Below, in pieces: positions 1 to 8,773 of a stretch of 64,000 bases of DNA (position 1 is its first letter; every line of letters begins with the position of its first letter). Below the pieces are notes generated by a model that was not told where the DNA came from, did not search any database, and worked only from the letters and a program-made list of their open reading frames with translations. The stretch is from Microbispora hainanensis (GTDB taxonomy: Bacteria; Actinomycetota; Actinomycetes; Streptosporangiales; Streptosporangiaceae). The position numbers and the translations under genes are program-made. The DNA lies in the NCBI RefSeq assembly GCF_036186745.1, contig NZ_CP108086.1, positions 3,844,001-3,908,000 of the forward strand. The letters run 5' to 3'.

Positions 1-410
1 CACAGGTGCGGTCGAGGAAGGCGAAGCCGAGGTCGGACCTGAGCATCCCGGCCACGAACTCCACGTCCTGCGTTCCCAGCAGCGTCGGCCGGGAGGTCGG
101 CGGCTCCCCGACGGTCATCGTCGACTCCGTCTGCGGCAGCCGTTCCTTCGCGTCGTCCAGGGCGTTCAGCGACCACAGGTCCGGCAGATTCAGGGCGTCG
201 ATGGCGTCCAACAGCCGGTCGCCGACCGATGAATACCGCAGCACCTCGATGAGGAGCCGCTTGGTGTAGAAGGGCAGGATCGGGGTGATCCCGTCGCCGT
301 AGGTAAGCAGTACGGGCACGAAATAATTCGAATAGACATAACGGTCGGAGAAGCCGGCCGTGAAGGAAAGCCCGCCGGTGTCGATTCCCGCAACTATGGC
401 CTCGCCCATG
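1..410 (-). CDS. Unknown protein, 3' end outside the window
   Basis: This is an open frame on the minus strand from an ATG at 410 to the window edge, about 136 codons with no stop, so the C-terminus is missing. Its start lies 17 nt inside the end of the upstream gene, which points to translational coupling. The visible part begins MGEAIVAGIDTGGLSFTAGF and contains a hydrophobic stretch followed by a YGDG turn. I do not recognise a family. There is no signal peptide or clear membrane segment. The two genes appear to form an operon reading out of the window. Confidence 0.6.
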
Positions 411-807
411 TGCTAATCCCTCCTGTGAACATCTTGTTGGGTCCCTTGTGGTGCCGGATGGCGTCGATCAGCAGCGGATCGAGGCCGAGCAGGAACTCGC
501 GGAAAGCCCCGTCCTCGTCCACGGTCCGGGCCGTCAGGCCGAAGAACTCGTCCGCGATCCCGAGCCCGGCCAGCAGGGAGATCAGGTCGTACACGTTCGA
601 CGACGTGATCCGGGCTTCCATCGCCCGCAGCACGCGATCGCGCGTCAGCCGGCGGGTGGCGTTGGCCCTGACGTAGCAGGCGACCGTCAGCGCGACGAAC
701 TCGACCCGCGGATCGGGCGTGCGCTCCCCGTAGACACCACGCAGCAACGGCTCCGGTAACGCCGGCACCGAGTATCCGTAGCTCAGCATCACCTGCCGGT
801 CCGCCAT
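394..807 (-). CDS. Hypothetical protein, 137 aa
   Basis: This is a small, probably cytoplasmic, largely helical protein, without a signal peptide or membrane segment. The ATG at 807 is a plausible start. Acidic and hydrophobic residues alternate in its second half (around LISLLAGLGIADEFFGL), suggesting a compact helical bundle. It overlaps the start of the downstream gene by 17 nt, so both are likely co-translated. It is divergent from the UTRA gene at 970, with a 162-bp spacer that must carry both promoters. I cannot assign a family or function. Confidence 0.6.
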   Translation of the reverse strand: MADRQVMLSYGYSVPALPEPLLRGVYGERTPDPRVEFVALTVACYVRANATRRLTRDRVLRAMEARITSSNVYDLISLLAGLGIADEFFGLTARTVDEDGAFREFLLGLDPLLIDAIRHHKGPNKMFTGGISTWARP

Positions 808-969
808 CGCCCTGCCTCTCCGATCGCGCGTGAGACGCAGGCTAAGCGGCGCGTCGGCGGCGGCGCCTCGGGTTGCGGCCCAGGGATTCCTCTAGGGAGC
901 GCTTCCCCGATCGTCGGCTTTCGGGCATGGCGAGTACTGTCGGGTCCGGTACGTGGGAGGGGATCCGCC

Positions 970-1542
970 GTGGGGGAGTTGGGAGTCGTGGGGGAGCCGA
1001 GAGTGCTGGTGCGGCGGTCGCTGCCGTCGGAGCCTGCCGTACGGGGATCGGCCTCGCTGTTTCTGACGGAGGCGCAGCGGCAGGGGATGCGGGCCGGGCG
1101 GCGGATGCTGTACGTCGGCCCGGAGCCCGCGTCGGAGCACGTGGCCGCCGGGCTGCGGGTCGAGCCGGGCACGCCGGTGCTGGCCCGGCGCAAGCTGCTG
1201 CTCGCCGGCGACGTGCCGGTGCGGGTCGCCACGAGCTTCCTGCGGCTCGACCTCTTCGCGGACACCCCGCTGTGCGAGCCGGGCTTCCTCTCGCCGAGTC
1301 TGCAGGCGCGTATCGAGGAGCAGGGCCACCGGTTCGGACGGGCGGAGGAGCATCTGGTCGCCCGGCCGCCCCGGGACGAGGAGGCGGCCACGCTGCGCCT
1401 GGACCCGGGAGAGTGGGTGGTCCAGATCGTACGGGCCGCTTATTCGGCCGACGACCTGCCGATCCACGTCCTGGAGACCATCTGCGCCGCCTCCCGGCAC
1501 GTCTTCGACATCGCTCAGGTGAGCGGCGCCGACGAGTTCTGA
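970..1542 (+). CDS. Stand-alone UTRA-domain protein (GntR/HutC effector domain without HTH)
   Basis: Residues 45-180 resemble the UTRA ligand-binding domain of HutC-type GntR regulators: a V-L-A-R-R-K-L-L strand, a short helix, a region rich in E and R, then E-E-A-x-x-L-x-L-x-x-G-E-W-V and the I-V-R-A-A-Y-S-A-D-D-L-P-I-H strand. A normal HutC regulator is about 240 residues with an N-terminal winged helix. This one is 190 residues and nothing upstream in any frame supplies a winged helix. The GTG start has a GGGAGGGG ribosome-binding site. It could be a truncated regulator or a free-standing sensor. Its 3' end overlaps the convergent deaminase gene by 28 bp. Confidence 0.65.
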   Translation: MGELGVVGEPRVLVRRSLPSEPAVRGSASLFLTEAQRQGMRAGRRMLYVGPEPASEHVAAGLRVEPGTPVLARRKLLLAGDVPVRVATSFLRLDLFADTPLCEPGFLSPSLQARIEEQGHRFGRAEEHLVARPPRDEEAATLRLDPGEWVVQIVRAAYSADDLPIHVLETICAASRHVFDIAQVSGADEF

Positions 1543-2552
1543 GCGTACGCGTCGATCTCCGCGAGCAGCGCCGACTTGCCCTCGGTGCCGAGGAAGGACG
1601 CATCCACGGCGGCGCGGGCGAGGTCGGCGACGCCCTTCTCGTCTAGGGAGAGCAGCTCGGCCGCCACGGCGTACTCCCGGTTGAGGTCGGTGCCGAACAT
1701 CGGCGGGTCGTCGCTGTTCACCGTGACCGGCACCCCGGCCGCGACCAGCGCGGGCAGCGGATGCTCGGCGAGGCTGGGCACGGCCCGCGTGCAGACGTTG
1801 GAGGTGGGGCAGACCTCCAACGTGATCTTGTGCTCGGCCAGGTGTTCCAGCAGCGCCGGGTCGCCCACGCTGTGGATGCCGTGCGCGATCCGTTCCGCGC
1901 CGAGGTCGCGTACGGCCTGCCAGACGTAATCGGCGTCGGTGACCTCGCCGGCGTGCGGCACCGAGTGGAGCCCGGCGGCGCGGGCCGCGGCGAAGTGCGG
2001 GGCGAACTGCGACCGGGACACGCCGGTCTCCGGGCCGCCGAGGCCCAGGCTGACCAGGCCGTCGGGCCGCTGGTCGAGCGCGATGGCGAGCGTCTGGTCG
2101 GCGGGCGGGCCCGGGATGCCCGGGATGTCGAAGCACCAGCGCAGCACGGTGCCGAAGTCCGCCTCGATCCTGCGGCGGGCGTCCTCGATCACCTCGCAGA
2201 ACTCCTGCGGGGCGAAGCCCCGGACGAGCTGGGAATGGGGCGTCACGGTCAGCTCGGCGTACCGCACCTGCTGGGCGGCCAGATCGCCGCCCACGCCGTA
2301 GGTCAGCGTCCACAGGTCTTCGGGGGTCCGCACCAGGTCCACGACCTGCAGATAGACCTGGAGGAAATGGGCGAAGTCGCGGAAGTCGTAGAAGGCCGCG
2401 AGCTCGGCGGGGTCGGCGGGCACGGGCGTTGATCCCTCATATCGGGCGGCGAGCTCGGCGACGATGCGCGGGGACGCCGCGCCGATGTGGTGGACGTGCA
2501 GCTCCGCCTTGGGCAGCCCGGCGATGAACGTGGTGAGTCGCGGTGAGATCAC
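1515..2552 (-). CDS. Adenosine-deaminase family enzyme, probably 6-aminodeoxyfutalosine deaminase
   Basis: This is a TIM-barrel amidohydrolase of the adenosine deaminase family, 345 aa. Metal and catalytic motifs are visible: ELHVHH near the N-terminus, HAGE in the middle, and NSDDPPMFGT near the C-terminus. The H-V-H-H-I-G-A start motif and the region around FGTVLRWCFDIPG resemble, from memory, the actinomycete COG1816 subgroup. Members of that subgroup (for example Sav2595) were shown to deaminate 6-aminodeoxyfutalosine in the futalosine menaquinone pathway rather than adenosine. The family call is firm; the substrate is inference. No other mqn genes are in the window. It starts at GTG, 79 bp downstream of the HtrA gene, and could be co-transcribed with it. 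Confidence 0.85.
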   Translation of the reverse strand: MISPRLTTFIAGLPKAELHVHHIGAASPRIVAELAARYEGSTPVPADPAELAAFYDFRDFAHFLQVYLQVVDLVRTPEDLWTLTYGVGGDLAAQQVRYAELTVTPHSQLVRGFAPQEFCEVIEDARRRIEADFGTVLRWCFDIPGIPGPPADQTLAIALDQRPDGLVSLGLGGPETGVSRSQFAPHFAAARAAGLHSVPHAGEVTDADYVWQAVRDLGAERIAHGIHSVGDPALLEHLAEHKITLEVCPTSNVCTRAVPSLAEHPLPALVAAGVPVTVNSDDPPMFGTDLNREYAVAAELLSLDEKGVADLARAAVDASFLGTEGKSALLAEIDAYAQNSSAPLT

Positions 2553-2631
2553 GGGATCGAACGTAACAAGCAGGCAGGAGCCGCCTCCAAGCGTTTCCGC
2601 GCTATCTCACAGCACTTTGTCAGGATCAGGC

Positions 2632-3705
2632 TCATCCTCCGGCCGGGAGCTCGCTGAGCACGACGGTGACCGTCTTCTTGCTGCCGTCCGGCAGCATCAG
2701 CTCGACCTTGGCCCTGTCGCCCGGCTTGAGCGTCACCAGGACCTGCGCCAGGTCGGTGGCTGTGGGCGTGGGCGTGCCGTTGACCTTCAGGATCACGTCG
2801 CCGGCGCGGATGCCGGCCTTGTCCGCGCCGCCGCCGGGGGCCACGGAGCCGACGGCCACGCCGATCGGGTCGCCGTCCGCGTTGACCGCCGTGCCGACCC
2901 GTACGCCGAGGGCGGCCCGATGGCTGTTGACGACCCGGCCGTACTGGATGATCTGGCGGGCGATGTCGGTCGCGGTGTCGCTCGGGATCGCGAAGCCGAG
3001 GCCGGGCGCGGTGCCCTGGTTGGGATCGACGGCGGCCAGCGTCGGGATGCCGATGACCTGGCCGGACAGGTCCACCAGCGCGCCGCCGCTGTTGCCGGGG
3101 TTGATGGGCGCGGAGGTCTGGACGGCGTTGGTGATGGTCGCGGCACCGCCGCCGGCGTGCCTTTCGCCCGTCACGGTGCGGCCCAGGGCGGACACGATGC
3201 CCTGGGTCACACTGCCGGAGAAGCCGAGCGGGTTGCCCATCGCGAGCACGATCTGGCCGACCTTGAGGTCGGCGGAGCGGCCGAAGACCGCGGGTGTCAG
3301 CCCGGTCTTGTCCTCGACCTGGATGATGGCCAGGTCGCCGGGGGGATAGGAGCTCACCAGCCTGGCCCTCCTCGGCTTGCCACCCGTCGCCAGCGTGACC
3401 TGGAACGTCGTCGACGCGCCCACGACGTGGGCGTTGGTCAGGATGTGGCCGTCGGTGTCGTAGACGATGCCCGAGCCCAGCGCCTGCCCGGTGGTGATCT
3501 GCACGATCGACGGGAGGACGCTCTTGATGACCTGCTCGTACGTCGTCTCCAGTTCGAGCGGGCGGGTCGGCAGGGGCGCGGCCGTTCCCGTCTTCGGAGG
3601 GGCCGTCGGAGAGGCGATCTCGGATCTCGGCGAGCATCCCGCCGCGACCAGCACGGCCACGGCTGGGGTGGCGACCGTGCGGAGGACCTTCCGTGAGAGC
3701 TGCAT
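2632..3705 (-). CDS. HtrA/DegP-like serine protease lipoprotein with PDZ domain
   Basis: This is a trypsin-fold periplasmic-type quality-control protease of 357 aa. The N-terminus is a lipoprotein signal peptide with a V-A-A-G-C lipobox, so it is likely tethered to the outer face of the membrane. The catalytic triad is visible as TNAHVVG (His), GDLAIIQ (Asp) and NPGNSGGALVD (Ser), the last being the classic HtrA serine motif. A C-terminal PDZ domain follows (around ADKAGIRAGDVILKVNG). Size and order match mycobacterial PepD/HtrA-type proteins, although these usually have a transmembrane anchor instead of a lipobox. The ATG at 3705 fits the signal peptide. Confidence 0.92.
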   Translation of the reverse strand: MQLSRKVLRTVATPAVAVLVAAGCSPRSEIASPTAPPKTGTAAPLPTRPLELETTYEQVIKSVLPSIVQITTGQALGSGIVYDTDGHILTNAHVVGASTTFQVTLATGGKPRRARLVSSYPPGDLAIIQVEDKTGLTPAVFGRSADLKVGQIVLAMGNPLGFSGSVTQGIVSALGRTVTGERHAGGGAATITNAVQTSAPINPGNSGGALVDLSGQVIGIPTLAAVDPNQGTAPGLGFAIPSDTATDIARQIIQYGRVVNSHRAALGVRVGTAVNADGDPIGVAVGSVAPGGGADKAGIRAGDVILKVNGTPTPTATDLAQVLVTLKPGDRAKVELMLPDGSKKTVTVVLSELPAGG

Positions 3706-3835
3706 AGTCCCCTGTCTACCTGCGCGTACGGTCGCCGCAAGGCGGCACGCCGGGACCGGCGCAGCTCATGACGGGTGCCGGGAACGGCCGATACCCGAGC
3801 CCGGCGGAACCCGGCCTAGCCAGCGAATATTCCTC

Positions 3836-3850
3836 TAGAATATGGTTCTA
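3836..3850. promoter_or_regulatory. Inverted repeat TAGAA-N5-TTCTA upstream of the acyl-CoA dehydrogenase
   Basis: A perfect 5-bp-arm inverted repeat lies 25 bp before the ATG of the double acyl-CoA dehydrogenase. The arms resemble those of KstR operators (TnnAACnnGTTnnA), but the spacer is one base longer and the inner AAC/GTT is not conserved. It is therefore a candidate TetR-family operator, not a confirmed KstR site. Confidence 0.4.
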
Positions 3851-3875
3851 CAAGGACCTAGTGCTGGAGGATCTT

Positions 3876-6083
3876 ATGGCGATCGGGCTGAGCGAGGAGC
3901 ACGAGGCGCTTCGCGAGTCGGTGACCGGATGGGCCGAGCGGGCCGTGCCCGCCGACCTCGTGCGGAGCACGGTGGGCGTCCTCGCCGATCCGGGAACGGA
4001 GGAGCGCCCATCCTTCTGGCCCGCCCTCGCCGGCCAGGGGCTGCTCGGGCTGCACATCCCCGAGGAGTTCGGCGGCTCCGGCTATGGCCTCCTGGAGGCG
4101 GCCGTGGCGATCGAGGCGCTGTCGGAGCGGGTGGCGCCCGGCCCGATCGTGCCGACCGTGCTCGCCAGCGCCGCGATCCTCGCCTCCGAGGGCAAGGCCC
4201 AGGCCGAGCTGCTGCCCGGGCTCGCGGACGGGTCGCTGACCGGCGCGGTGGCGCTCGACGCCGAGATCACCGGGGTCCGCGACGAGGACACGCTGACGAT
4301 CAGCGGCGCGGCCGGGTACGTCCTCGGCGCGACGGTCGCCGACGTGCTGGTCCTGCCGGTGGCCACGGACGGCGGCGAGGAGTGGGTGGCCGTCGACGCC
4401 GCCCAGGCGACGGTCACCGCGGTCAAGTCGCTCGACCTCACCCGTGGCGTGGCCAAGGTCGAGCTGGACGCCGTACGGGTGCCCGCCGAGCGGGTGCTGA
4501 CCGGCCTGACCGGCGCCGAGGTGCGGAACGTGGCCGCGATCGTCCTCGGAGCGGATGCCGCCGGGGTGGCCGCCTGGTGCGTGTCCGCCGCGGCGGACTA
4601 CGCCAAGGTCCGGGTGCAGTTCGGCCGCCCGATCGGCCAGTTCCAGGGCATCAAGCACAAGATCTCGCGGATGCTGGTCGCGCTGGAGCAGGCGCGGGCC
4701 ACCGTCTGGGACGCCACCCGGGCGGACGGCGCCGAGCGCGACTACGCCGCCGCGATCGCCGCCGTCATGGCGCCCGACGCGGCGGTGCAGTGCGCCAAGG
4801 ACGCGATCCAGACGTTCGGCGGCATCGGCTACACCTTCGAGCACGACGCGCACCTCTACTACCGCCGGGCGCTGACCCTCCGCGCGCTGCTCGGCTCCTC
4901 CTCCGAGTGGTCCGACCGGGTGGCCGGGCTCGCGCTCCAGGGTGTCGCCCGGGAGATGGAGATCGACCTGCCGGAGGAGTCGGAGCCGCTGCGCGCGTCC
5001 ATCCGGGCGGAGCTCGCCGAGATCGCCGCCCTGGAGGGCGCCGAGCAGAAGCGGGCACTGGCCAAGGCCGGTTTCGTCATGCCCCACCTGCCCAGGCCCT
5101 GGGGCCGCGCGGCCTCCCCGCTGGAGCAGGTGCTCATCCACCAGGAGGTCAGGGCGGCCAAGATCAAGCCGCCGCAGATGATCATCGGTGCGTGGGTGGT
5201 GCCGTCGCTGGTCACGTACGGCACGCCGGAGCAGCAGGAGCGGTTCCTGCCGCCGACGCTGAGCGGCGAGCTGATCTGGTGCCAGCTCTTCTCCGAGCCG
5301 GAGGCCGGCTCCGACCTCGCGTCGCTGCAGATGAAGGCGGAGAAGGTCGAGGGCGGCTGGAAGCTCAACGGCCAGAAGATCTGGACGTCGGTGGCGCACG
5401 TCGCCGAGTGGGCCATCTGCATCGCCAGGTCCGACACGTCCAAGCCCAAGCACGACGGCATCACCTACTTCCTCGTGAACATGAAGGCGCCCGGCGTCAC
5501 CGTGCGGCCGCTGACCGAGATGACCGGGGAGAACCTCTTCAACGAGGTGTTCCTCGACGACGTCTTCGTGCCGGACGAGATGGTCGTCGGCGAGGTCAAC
5601 GAGGGGTGGCGGGTCGCCAGGAACACGCTGTCGAACGAGCGGGTCTCGCTGTCGTCCGGCTCGGGCGGCACCGGCGCCTCCGTACCCGACCTGCTCGGTC
5701 TGGCCGGCCGGCTCGGCCGTGAGCTCACCCCCGCCGAGCGGCAGGACCTCGCCCGCGTCGTCTGCGAGGCGCACTCGATCAACGCCCTGTCGCTGCGGGT
5801 GACCCTCAAGCAGCTCGCCGGCAGCGAGCCGGGCGCCGACGCGTCGGTGCGCAAGCTGCTGTCCACCGCGCACGCGCAGCACGTCTCCGAGGTGGCGGTC
5901 TCGCTGCTCGGCCCGGCCGCCGTCACCGCCGCCGACTGGAAGCTCGGCGACGCCGGCTACTGGAACCGCGCCGTGCTCGCCACCCGCGCGATGACGATCT
6001 ACGGCGGCACCACGGAGGTGCAGCTCAACATCATCGCCGAGCGCATGCTCGGCCTGCCCCGCGACCCGGAGCCGGGCAAGTAG
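3876..6083 (+). CDS. Fused double acyl-CoA dehydrogenase (FadE)
   Basis: This FAD-dependent acyl-CoA dehydrogenase has two complete ACAD modules in one 735-residue chain. The first (about 1-375) ends with FGGIGYTFEHDAHLYYRRA. The second (about 385-735) contains SEPEAGSDLASL, GQKIWTSVAHVA and the C-terminal IYGGTTEVQLNIIAERMLG. The start at 3876 has a CTGGAGG site five bases upstream; an in-frame ATG at 3768 is less likely because it would cover the inverted repeat and the poor N-terminal sequence. Fused ACADs of this size occur in mycobacteria (FadE34, FadE6 and FadE22 classes); FadE34 acts on the sterol side chain. I cannot tell which class applies. The arrangement and the operator-like repeat suggest lipid or sterol catabolism. 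Confidence 0.92.
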   Translation: MAIGLSEEHEALRESVTGWAERAVPADLVRSTVGVLADPGTEERPSFWPALAGQGLLGLHIPEEFGGSGYGLLEAAVAIEALSERVAPGPIVPTVLASAAILASEGKAQAELLPGLADGSLTGAVALDAEITGVRDEDTLTISGAAGYVLGATVADVLVLPVATDGGEEWVAVDAAQATVTAVKSLDLTRGVAKVELDAVRVPAERVLTGLTGAEVRNVAAIVLGADAAGVAAWCVSAAADYAKVRVQFGRPIGQFQGIKHKISRMLVALEQARATVWDATRADGAERDYAAAIAAVMAPDAAVQCAKDAIQTFGGIGYTFEHDAHLYYRRALTLRALLGSSSEWSDRVAGLALQGVAREMEIDLPEESEPLRASIRAELAEIAALEGAEQKRALAKAGFVMPHLPRPWGRAASPLEQVLIHQEVRAAKIKPPQMIIGAWVVPSLVTYGTPEQQERFLPPTLSGELIWCQLFSEPEAGSDLASLQMKAEKVEGGWKLNGQKIWTSVAHVAEWAICIARSDTSKPKHDGITYFLVNMKAPGVTVRPLTEMTGENLFNEVFLDDVFVPDEMVVGEVNEGWRVARNTLSNERVSLSSGSGGTGASVPDLLGLAGRLGRELTPAERQDLARVVCEAHSINALSLRVTLKQLAGSEPGADASVRKLLSTAHAQHVSEVAVSLLGPAAVTAADWKLGDAGYWNRAVLATRAMTIYGGTTEVQLNIIAERMLGLPRDPEPGK

Positions 6084-6089
6084 CCCTCA

Positions 6090-6132
6090 GGTGACCGGCC
6101 GGTCACCCGGGCCACCGGGCACCCGGGTGACC
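6090..6132 (+). terminator. Overlapping GC-rich hairpins after the acyl-CoA dehydrogenase
   Basis: Two mutually exclusive stems lie just after the stop codon at 6083: an 18-bp perfect palindrome at 6090-6107, and an 11-bp stem 6101-6111/6122-6132 with a 10-base loop. There is no T-tract. It is probably a terminator, but it also sits 20 bp before the next gene and could act in its leader. Confidence 0.5.
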
Positions 6133-6152
6133 TGCCATTAGCCTGTACGACT

Positions 6153-8267
6153 ATGTGGCGGCCCTTCCGGTTTGCGCGCCTTGGCCTCGCCGGGCGTGAC
6201 GGCGCCGCCCTTGGGGCGGCGCTCGTACGGCTGGGGCCCGCCCTGCTCGGCCTGGCGTTCGGGGTGCTGGCGCTCGGGCCCGCCCTGGGACCGGGATTCG
6301 TCCTGCGCTACGACATGGTCTTCGTGCCGGACCCGCCGGTGCACCTCGGCGACGGCTTCCCCAGGGCCGTGCCGAGCGACCAGGTCGTGGCGGTGCTGTC
6401 GGCCGTGATCCCGGGTGAGATCGTGCAGAAGGCGATCCTGCTCGGGCTGTTCGTGCTGGCCGCCTCGGGCGCGGCGGCGCTCGCGCGCGACGCCCTGCCG
6501 GGGAGCGGGATCGTGCCCCGGCTGGCCGCAGCGGCGTTCTACGCCTGGAACGCCTATCTGGCCCAGCGCCTGCTCATCGGACAGTGGGCGCTGCTGCTCG
6601 GATATGCCGGGCTGCCCTGGGCCGTGCGCGCGGTGTCGCACGCCGGGTCGCACGCCGTGTCGCACGCCGGGTCGCACGCCGTGTCGCACGCCGTGTCGCG
6701 TGGTGTGTCGCGTGGCGGGGCCGTGCGGCTCGCGGCGGCCCTCCTGCCCGCCGCCGTAGGCGGGTTCCAGGCCATGCTCGTGAGCGCTCTGACCGTGCTC
6801 CCGGTGGCCGCGCTGTGCCGGCGGGACGGTGGCGGGGAGGGCGGCAGTGATGGCGGCGAGGGAGACGGCCGTGATGGCGGCGAGGGAGACGGCCGTGATG
6901 GCGGCGGGGGAGGCCGGGTGCGGGCGGTGCTCTCGTCGGTGTCGCCGCCACTGGGCGTCCTCGCCGTGCTCAGCCTGCCGTGGCTCGTCCCTGCGCTCAC
7001 ATCGGTGATCGGGGCGGACACCGCGGCCGACCCCGCCGGGGTGGCCGCCTTCGCGCCCCGGGCGGACGGGCCCTTCGGAACGCTCGGCAGCCTGCTCACG
7101 CTCGGCGGCATCTGGAACTCCCACGCCGCCGTGCCGGGACAGGACATGCCCGCGCTCGCCGCCGTCCGCCTCGCCCTCGCTCTCGTCGCGATCGCGGGGT
7201 TCGTGCGGCTCGGGTTCGTACGGTTCGGCTTCGCGCGGCTTGGGTTCGTGCGGCGGCCCGCGTGGTGGCGGGGTCTGGCCGCGGCGGCGTGCGCCGGTGT
7301 CGTGATCGCGTGCGCCGGGGCGTTCGCGCCGGGCGTGCCGCGCGCTCTGATCGGCTGGTGGGCGGGGTTCGGCCCGCTCCGCGACGGCCAGGCGTACATC
7401 GCGCCGCTCGCGCTGGCGCAGGCCGTGGGGGTCGCGGTGGCGGTGACGGCCCTGCGCGCCGCGATGCCGGCTCCGGTCGCGGCGGCCACAGTGGTGGTGC
7501 CGGTGCTGGCCCTGCCGACGTTCGCGCTGGGCGCCTTCGGCAGGCTCGGGACGGCCGAGTATCCCGAGGAATGGCGCCGTGTGCAGGCCATCGTCAACGG
7601 GGATCCCGCGCCCGGCGCGCTGCTGTCGCTGCCCTGGAGCGCCTACCGGGCGTTCGCGTGGAACGGCGGCCGGGTCGTCCTCGACCCCGCCACCAAGATG
7701 TTCTCCCGGCCCGTGGTGTGGAACGACGGGCTCGTCGTCGGCACGGGTGACGGGACGCGGATCCGGCTGGCCGCCGAGAGCCCGCGCGCGCGGCGCATCG
7801 GCGCGCTGCTGGCCGCTCCGGAAGCGGCGCCAGGGGCACACGCAGCCTTGCCCACTGCGTCGAGCACTGCGTCGCCCACCGTGCCGAGCACTGCGTCGCC
7901 CACGACACCACCCACGACACCGCCCGCAACGTCGGTCACCGTGTCGCCCATTGCGTCGCCCATCGAGCCGCCCGCAGCGTCGCCCACGACGCGCACCGTG
8001 CCACCCGCGGTGTCCACAGTGTCGCCGACAGTGCCGCTCGCGACGCCGCCCACTGTGTCGGCACTTGTGCCGCCCACGGCGTCGCTCACTGCGTCGCTCA
8101 CTGCGTCGCTCACTGCGTCGCTCACTGCGTCGCTCACAGTGGCGCTCCGGCGGGAGGGGGTGCGGTATGTGCTCGTGGAAGGAGTTGATGAGAACACGTT
8201 CTTGTCTCGGTTCCCGGGGGTGACCCCCGTATACAGAGGCCGGGAACTTCTCCTGATACGCCTGTGA
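6153..8267 (+). CDS. Polytopic GT-C-like membrane protein, probable envelope glycosyltransferase
   Basis: This is a 704-residue integral membrane protein with about ten or more hydrophobic segments. The first external loop carries YDMVFVPDPP and a PRAVPSD motif, where GT-C glycosyltransferases keep acidic catalytic residues. Helices such as PRLAAAAFYAWNAYLAQRLL resemble the N-terminal half of AftD encoded downstream. The size and neighbourhood fit the mycobacterial Rv0226c-type membrane protein, but I cannot confirm orthology. Low-complexity insertions interrupt it: HAGSHAVS repeats (12-bp unit, 6633-6716), Gly/Glu/Asp repeats (6832-6915), GFVRL repeats (15-bp unit, 7197-7256) and a Ser/Thr/Pro-rich stretch at 7850-8140. 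It starts the envelope cluster on the plus strand. Confidence 0.7.
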   Translation: MWRPFRFARLGLAGRDGAALGAALVRLGPALLGLAFGVLALGPALGPGFVLRYDMVFVPDPPVHLGDGFPRAVPSDQVVAVLSAVIPGEIVQKAILLGLFVLAASGAAALARDALPGSGIVPRLAAAAFYAWNAYLAQRLLIGQWALLLGYAGLPWAVRAVSHAGSHAVSHAGSHAVSHAVSRGVSRGGAVRLAAALLPAAVGGFQAMLVSALTVLPVAALCRRDGGGEGGSDGGEGDGRDGGEGDGRDGGGGGRVRAVLSSVSPPLGVLAVLSLPWLVPALTSVIGADTAADPAGVAAFAPRADGPFGTLGSLLTLGGIWNSHAAVPGQDMPALAAVRLALALVAIAGFVRLGFVRFGFARLGFVRRPAWWRGLAAAACAGVVIACAGAFAPGVPRALIGWWAGFGPLRDGQAYIAPLALAQAVGVAVAVTALRAAMPAPVAAATVVVPVLALPTFALGAFGRLGTAEYPEEWRRVQAIVNGDPAPGALLSLPWSAYRAFAWNGGRVVLDPATKMFSRPVVWNDGLVVGTGDGTRIRLAAESPRARRIGALLAAPEAAPGAHAALPTASSTASPTVPSTASPTTPPTTPPATSVTVSPIASPIEPPAASPTTRTVPPAVSTVSPTVPLATPPTVSALVPPTASLTASLTASLTASLTASLTVALRREGVRYVLVEGVDENTFLSRFPGVTPVYRGRELLLIRL
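6633..6716 (+). repeat. 12-bp tandem repeat inside the first GT-C gene
   Basis: Seven copies of a 12-bp unit of the type GTGTCGCACGCC encode a Ser-His-Ala-Val/Gly run between two membrane segments. A length change would keep the reading frame. Confidence 0.9.
8079..8138 (+). repeat. 12-bp tandem repeat near the end of the first GT-C gene
   Basis: About five copies of GTCGCTCACTGC encode a Thr-Ala-Ser-Leu run. They close a 300-bp Ser/Thr/Pro-rich linker before the conserved C-terminal strand-rich piece. Confidence 0.9.
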
Positions 8268-8419
8268 ACTGGGAAGACCTGCGCCTCGTGGCATACTGGA
8301 CGGTAAGTCTTTTTATCACGGTTTGACCAAGGCTCTGGTGTAGGAGCTGTATCACGTTCTAATCTCGGCGCACCGTACATACCGCTAGGCACTGTGCGTT
8401 CCGACAAGGAGGAAGCCAC

Positions 8420-8551
8420 GTGTTGAAGGTGCTGGCTGCTCTCGCGGTCGGGGCCGTGCTCGCCGGCGTCGCCTCCGTGGCGGTCGTCAACGTGGCCGCG
8501 CCCACCGCCGAGCCGCCGAACAAGCCGCTCTACAACTACGGCGACAGGTGA
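8420..8551 (+). CDS. DUF2613-like small membrane/secreted protein, 43 aa
   Basis: This is a short gene below usual size cut-offs. It begins GTG at 8420 with an excellent AAGGAGGA site at 8405-8412. The product is one hydrophobic helix (VLKVLAALAVGAVLAGVASV) followed by a short polar tail ending YNYGDR. Small one-helix actinobacterial proteins of the DUF2613 family have this layout, and in mycobacteria one of them (Rv0236A) is the neighbour of AftD. The AftD gene lies two genes downstream here, which supports the assignment. It may be an accessory subunit of an arabinan or mannan glycosyltransferase, but no function is established. The 222 bases after it hold no gene that I can support. Confidence 0.75.
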   Translation: MLKVLAALAVGAVLAGVASVAVVNVAAPTAEPPNKPLYNYGDR

Positions 8552-8773
8552 GCGCACCAGACCTGACGCCCGTGCCATAAGGACTTTCTCGAAAAGGACT
8601 CCCCGCGAAGACCCAGTTCGTCAGGGGCGTGGCTCCGCCATGCCCTCATGCGTCCGTGCCCCGGTTCACCCGCACCGCCCCGCCCGCCGCACCCGGACCA
8701 CCCGTACGGGCGGCCACGTCGCGCGGTGCCTCCCCGAACTCCCCGCAGAGACGCGTCACCCGAAGGAGTGGTC

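Noticed and set aside
6138-8294. A 718-codon minus-strand frame over the first GT-C gene
   Set aside because: The protein is almost only His, Arg and Gly in repeats and is the reverse reading of a well-supported membrane protein gene.
8323-8328. TTGACC as a -35 element before the DUF2613-like gene
   Set aside because: No matching -10 sequence at 16-18 bp was found, so I did not report a promoter.
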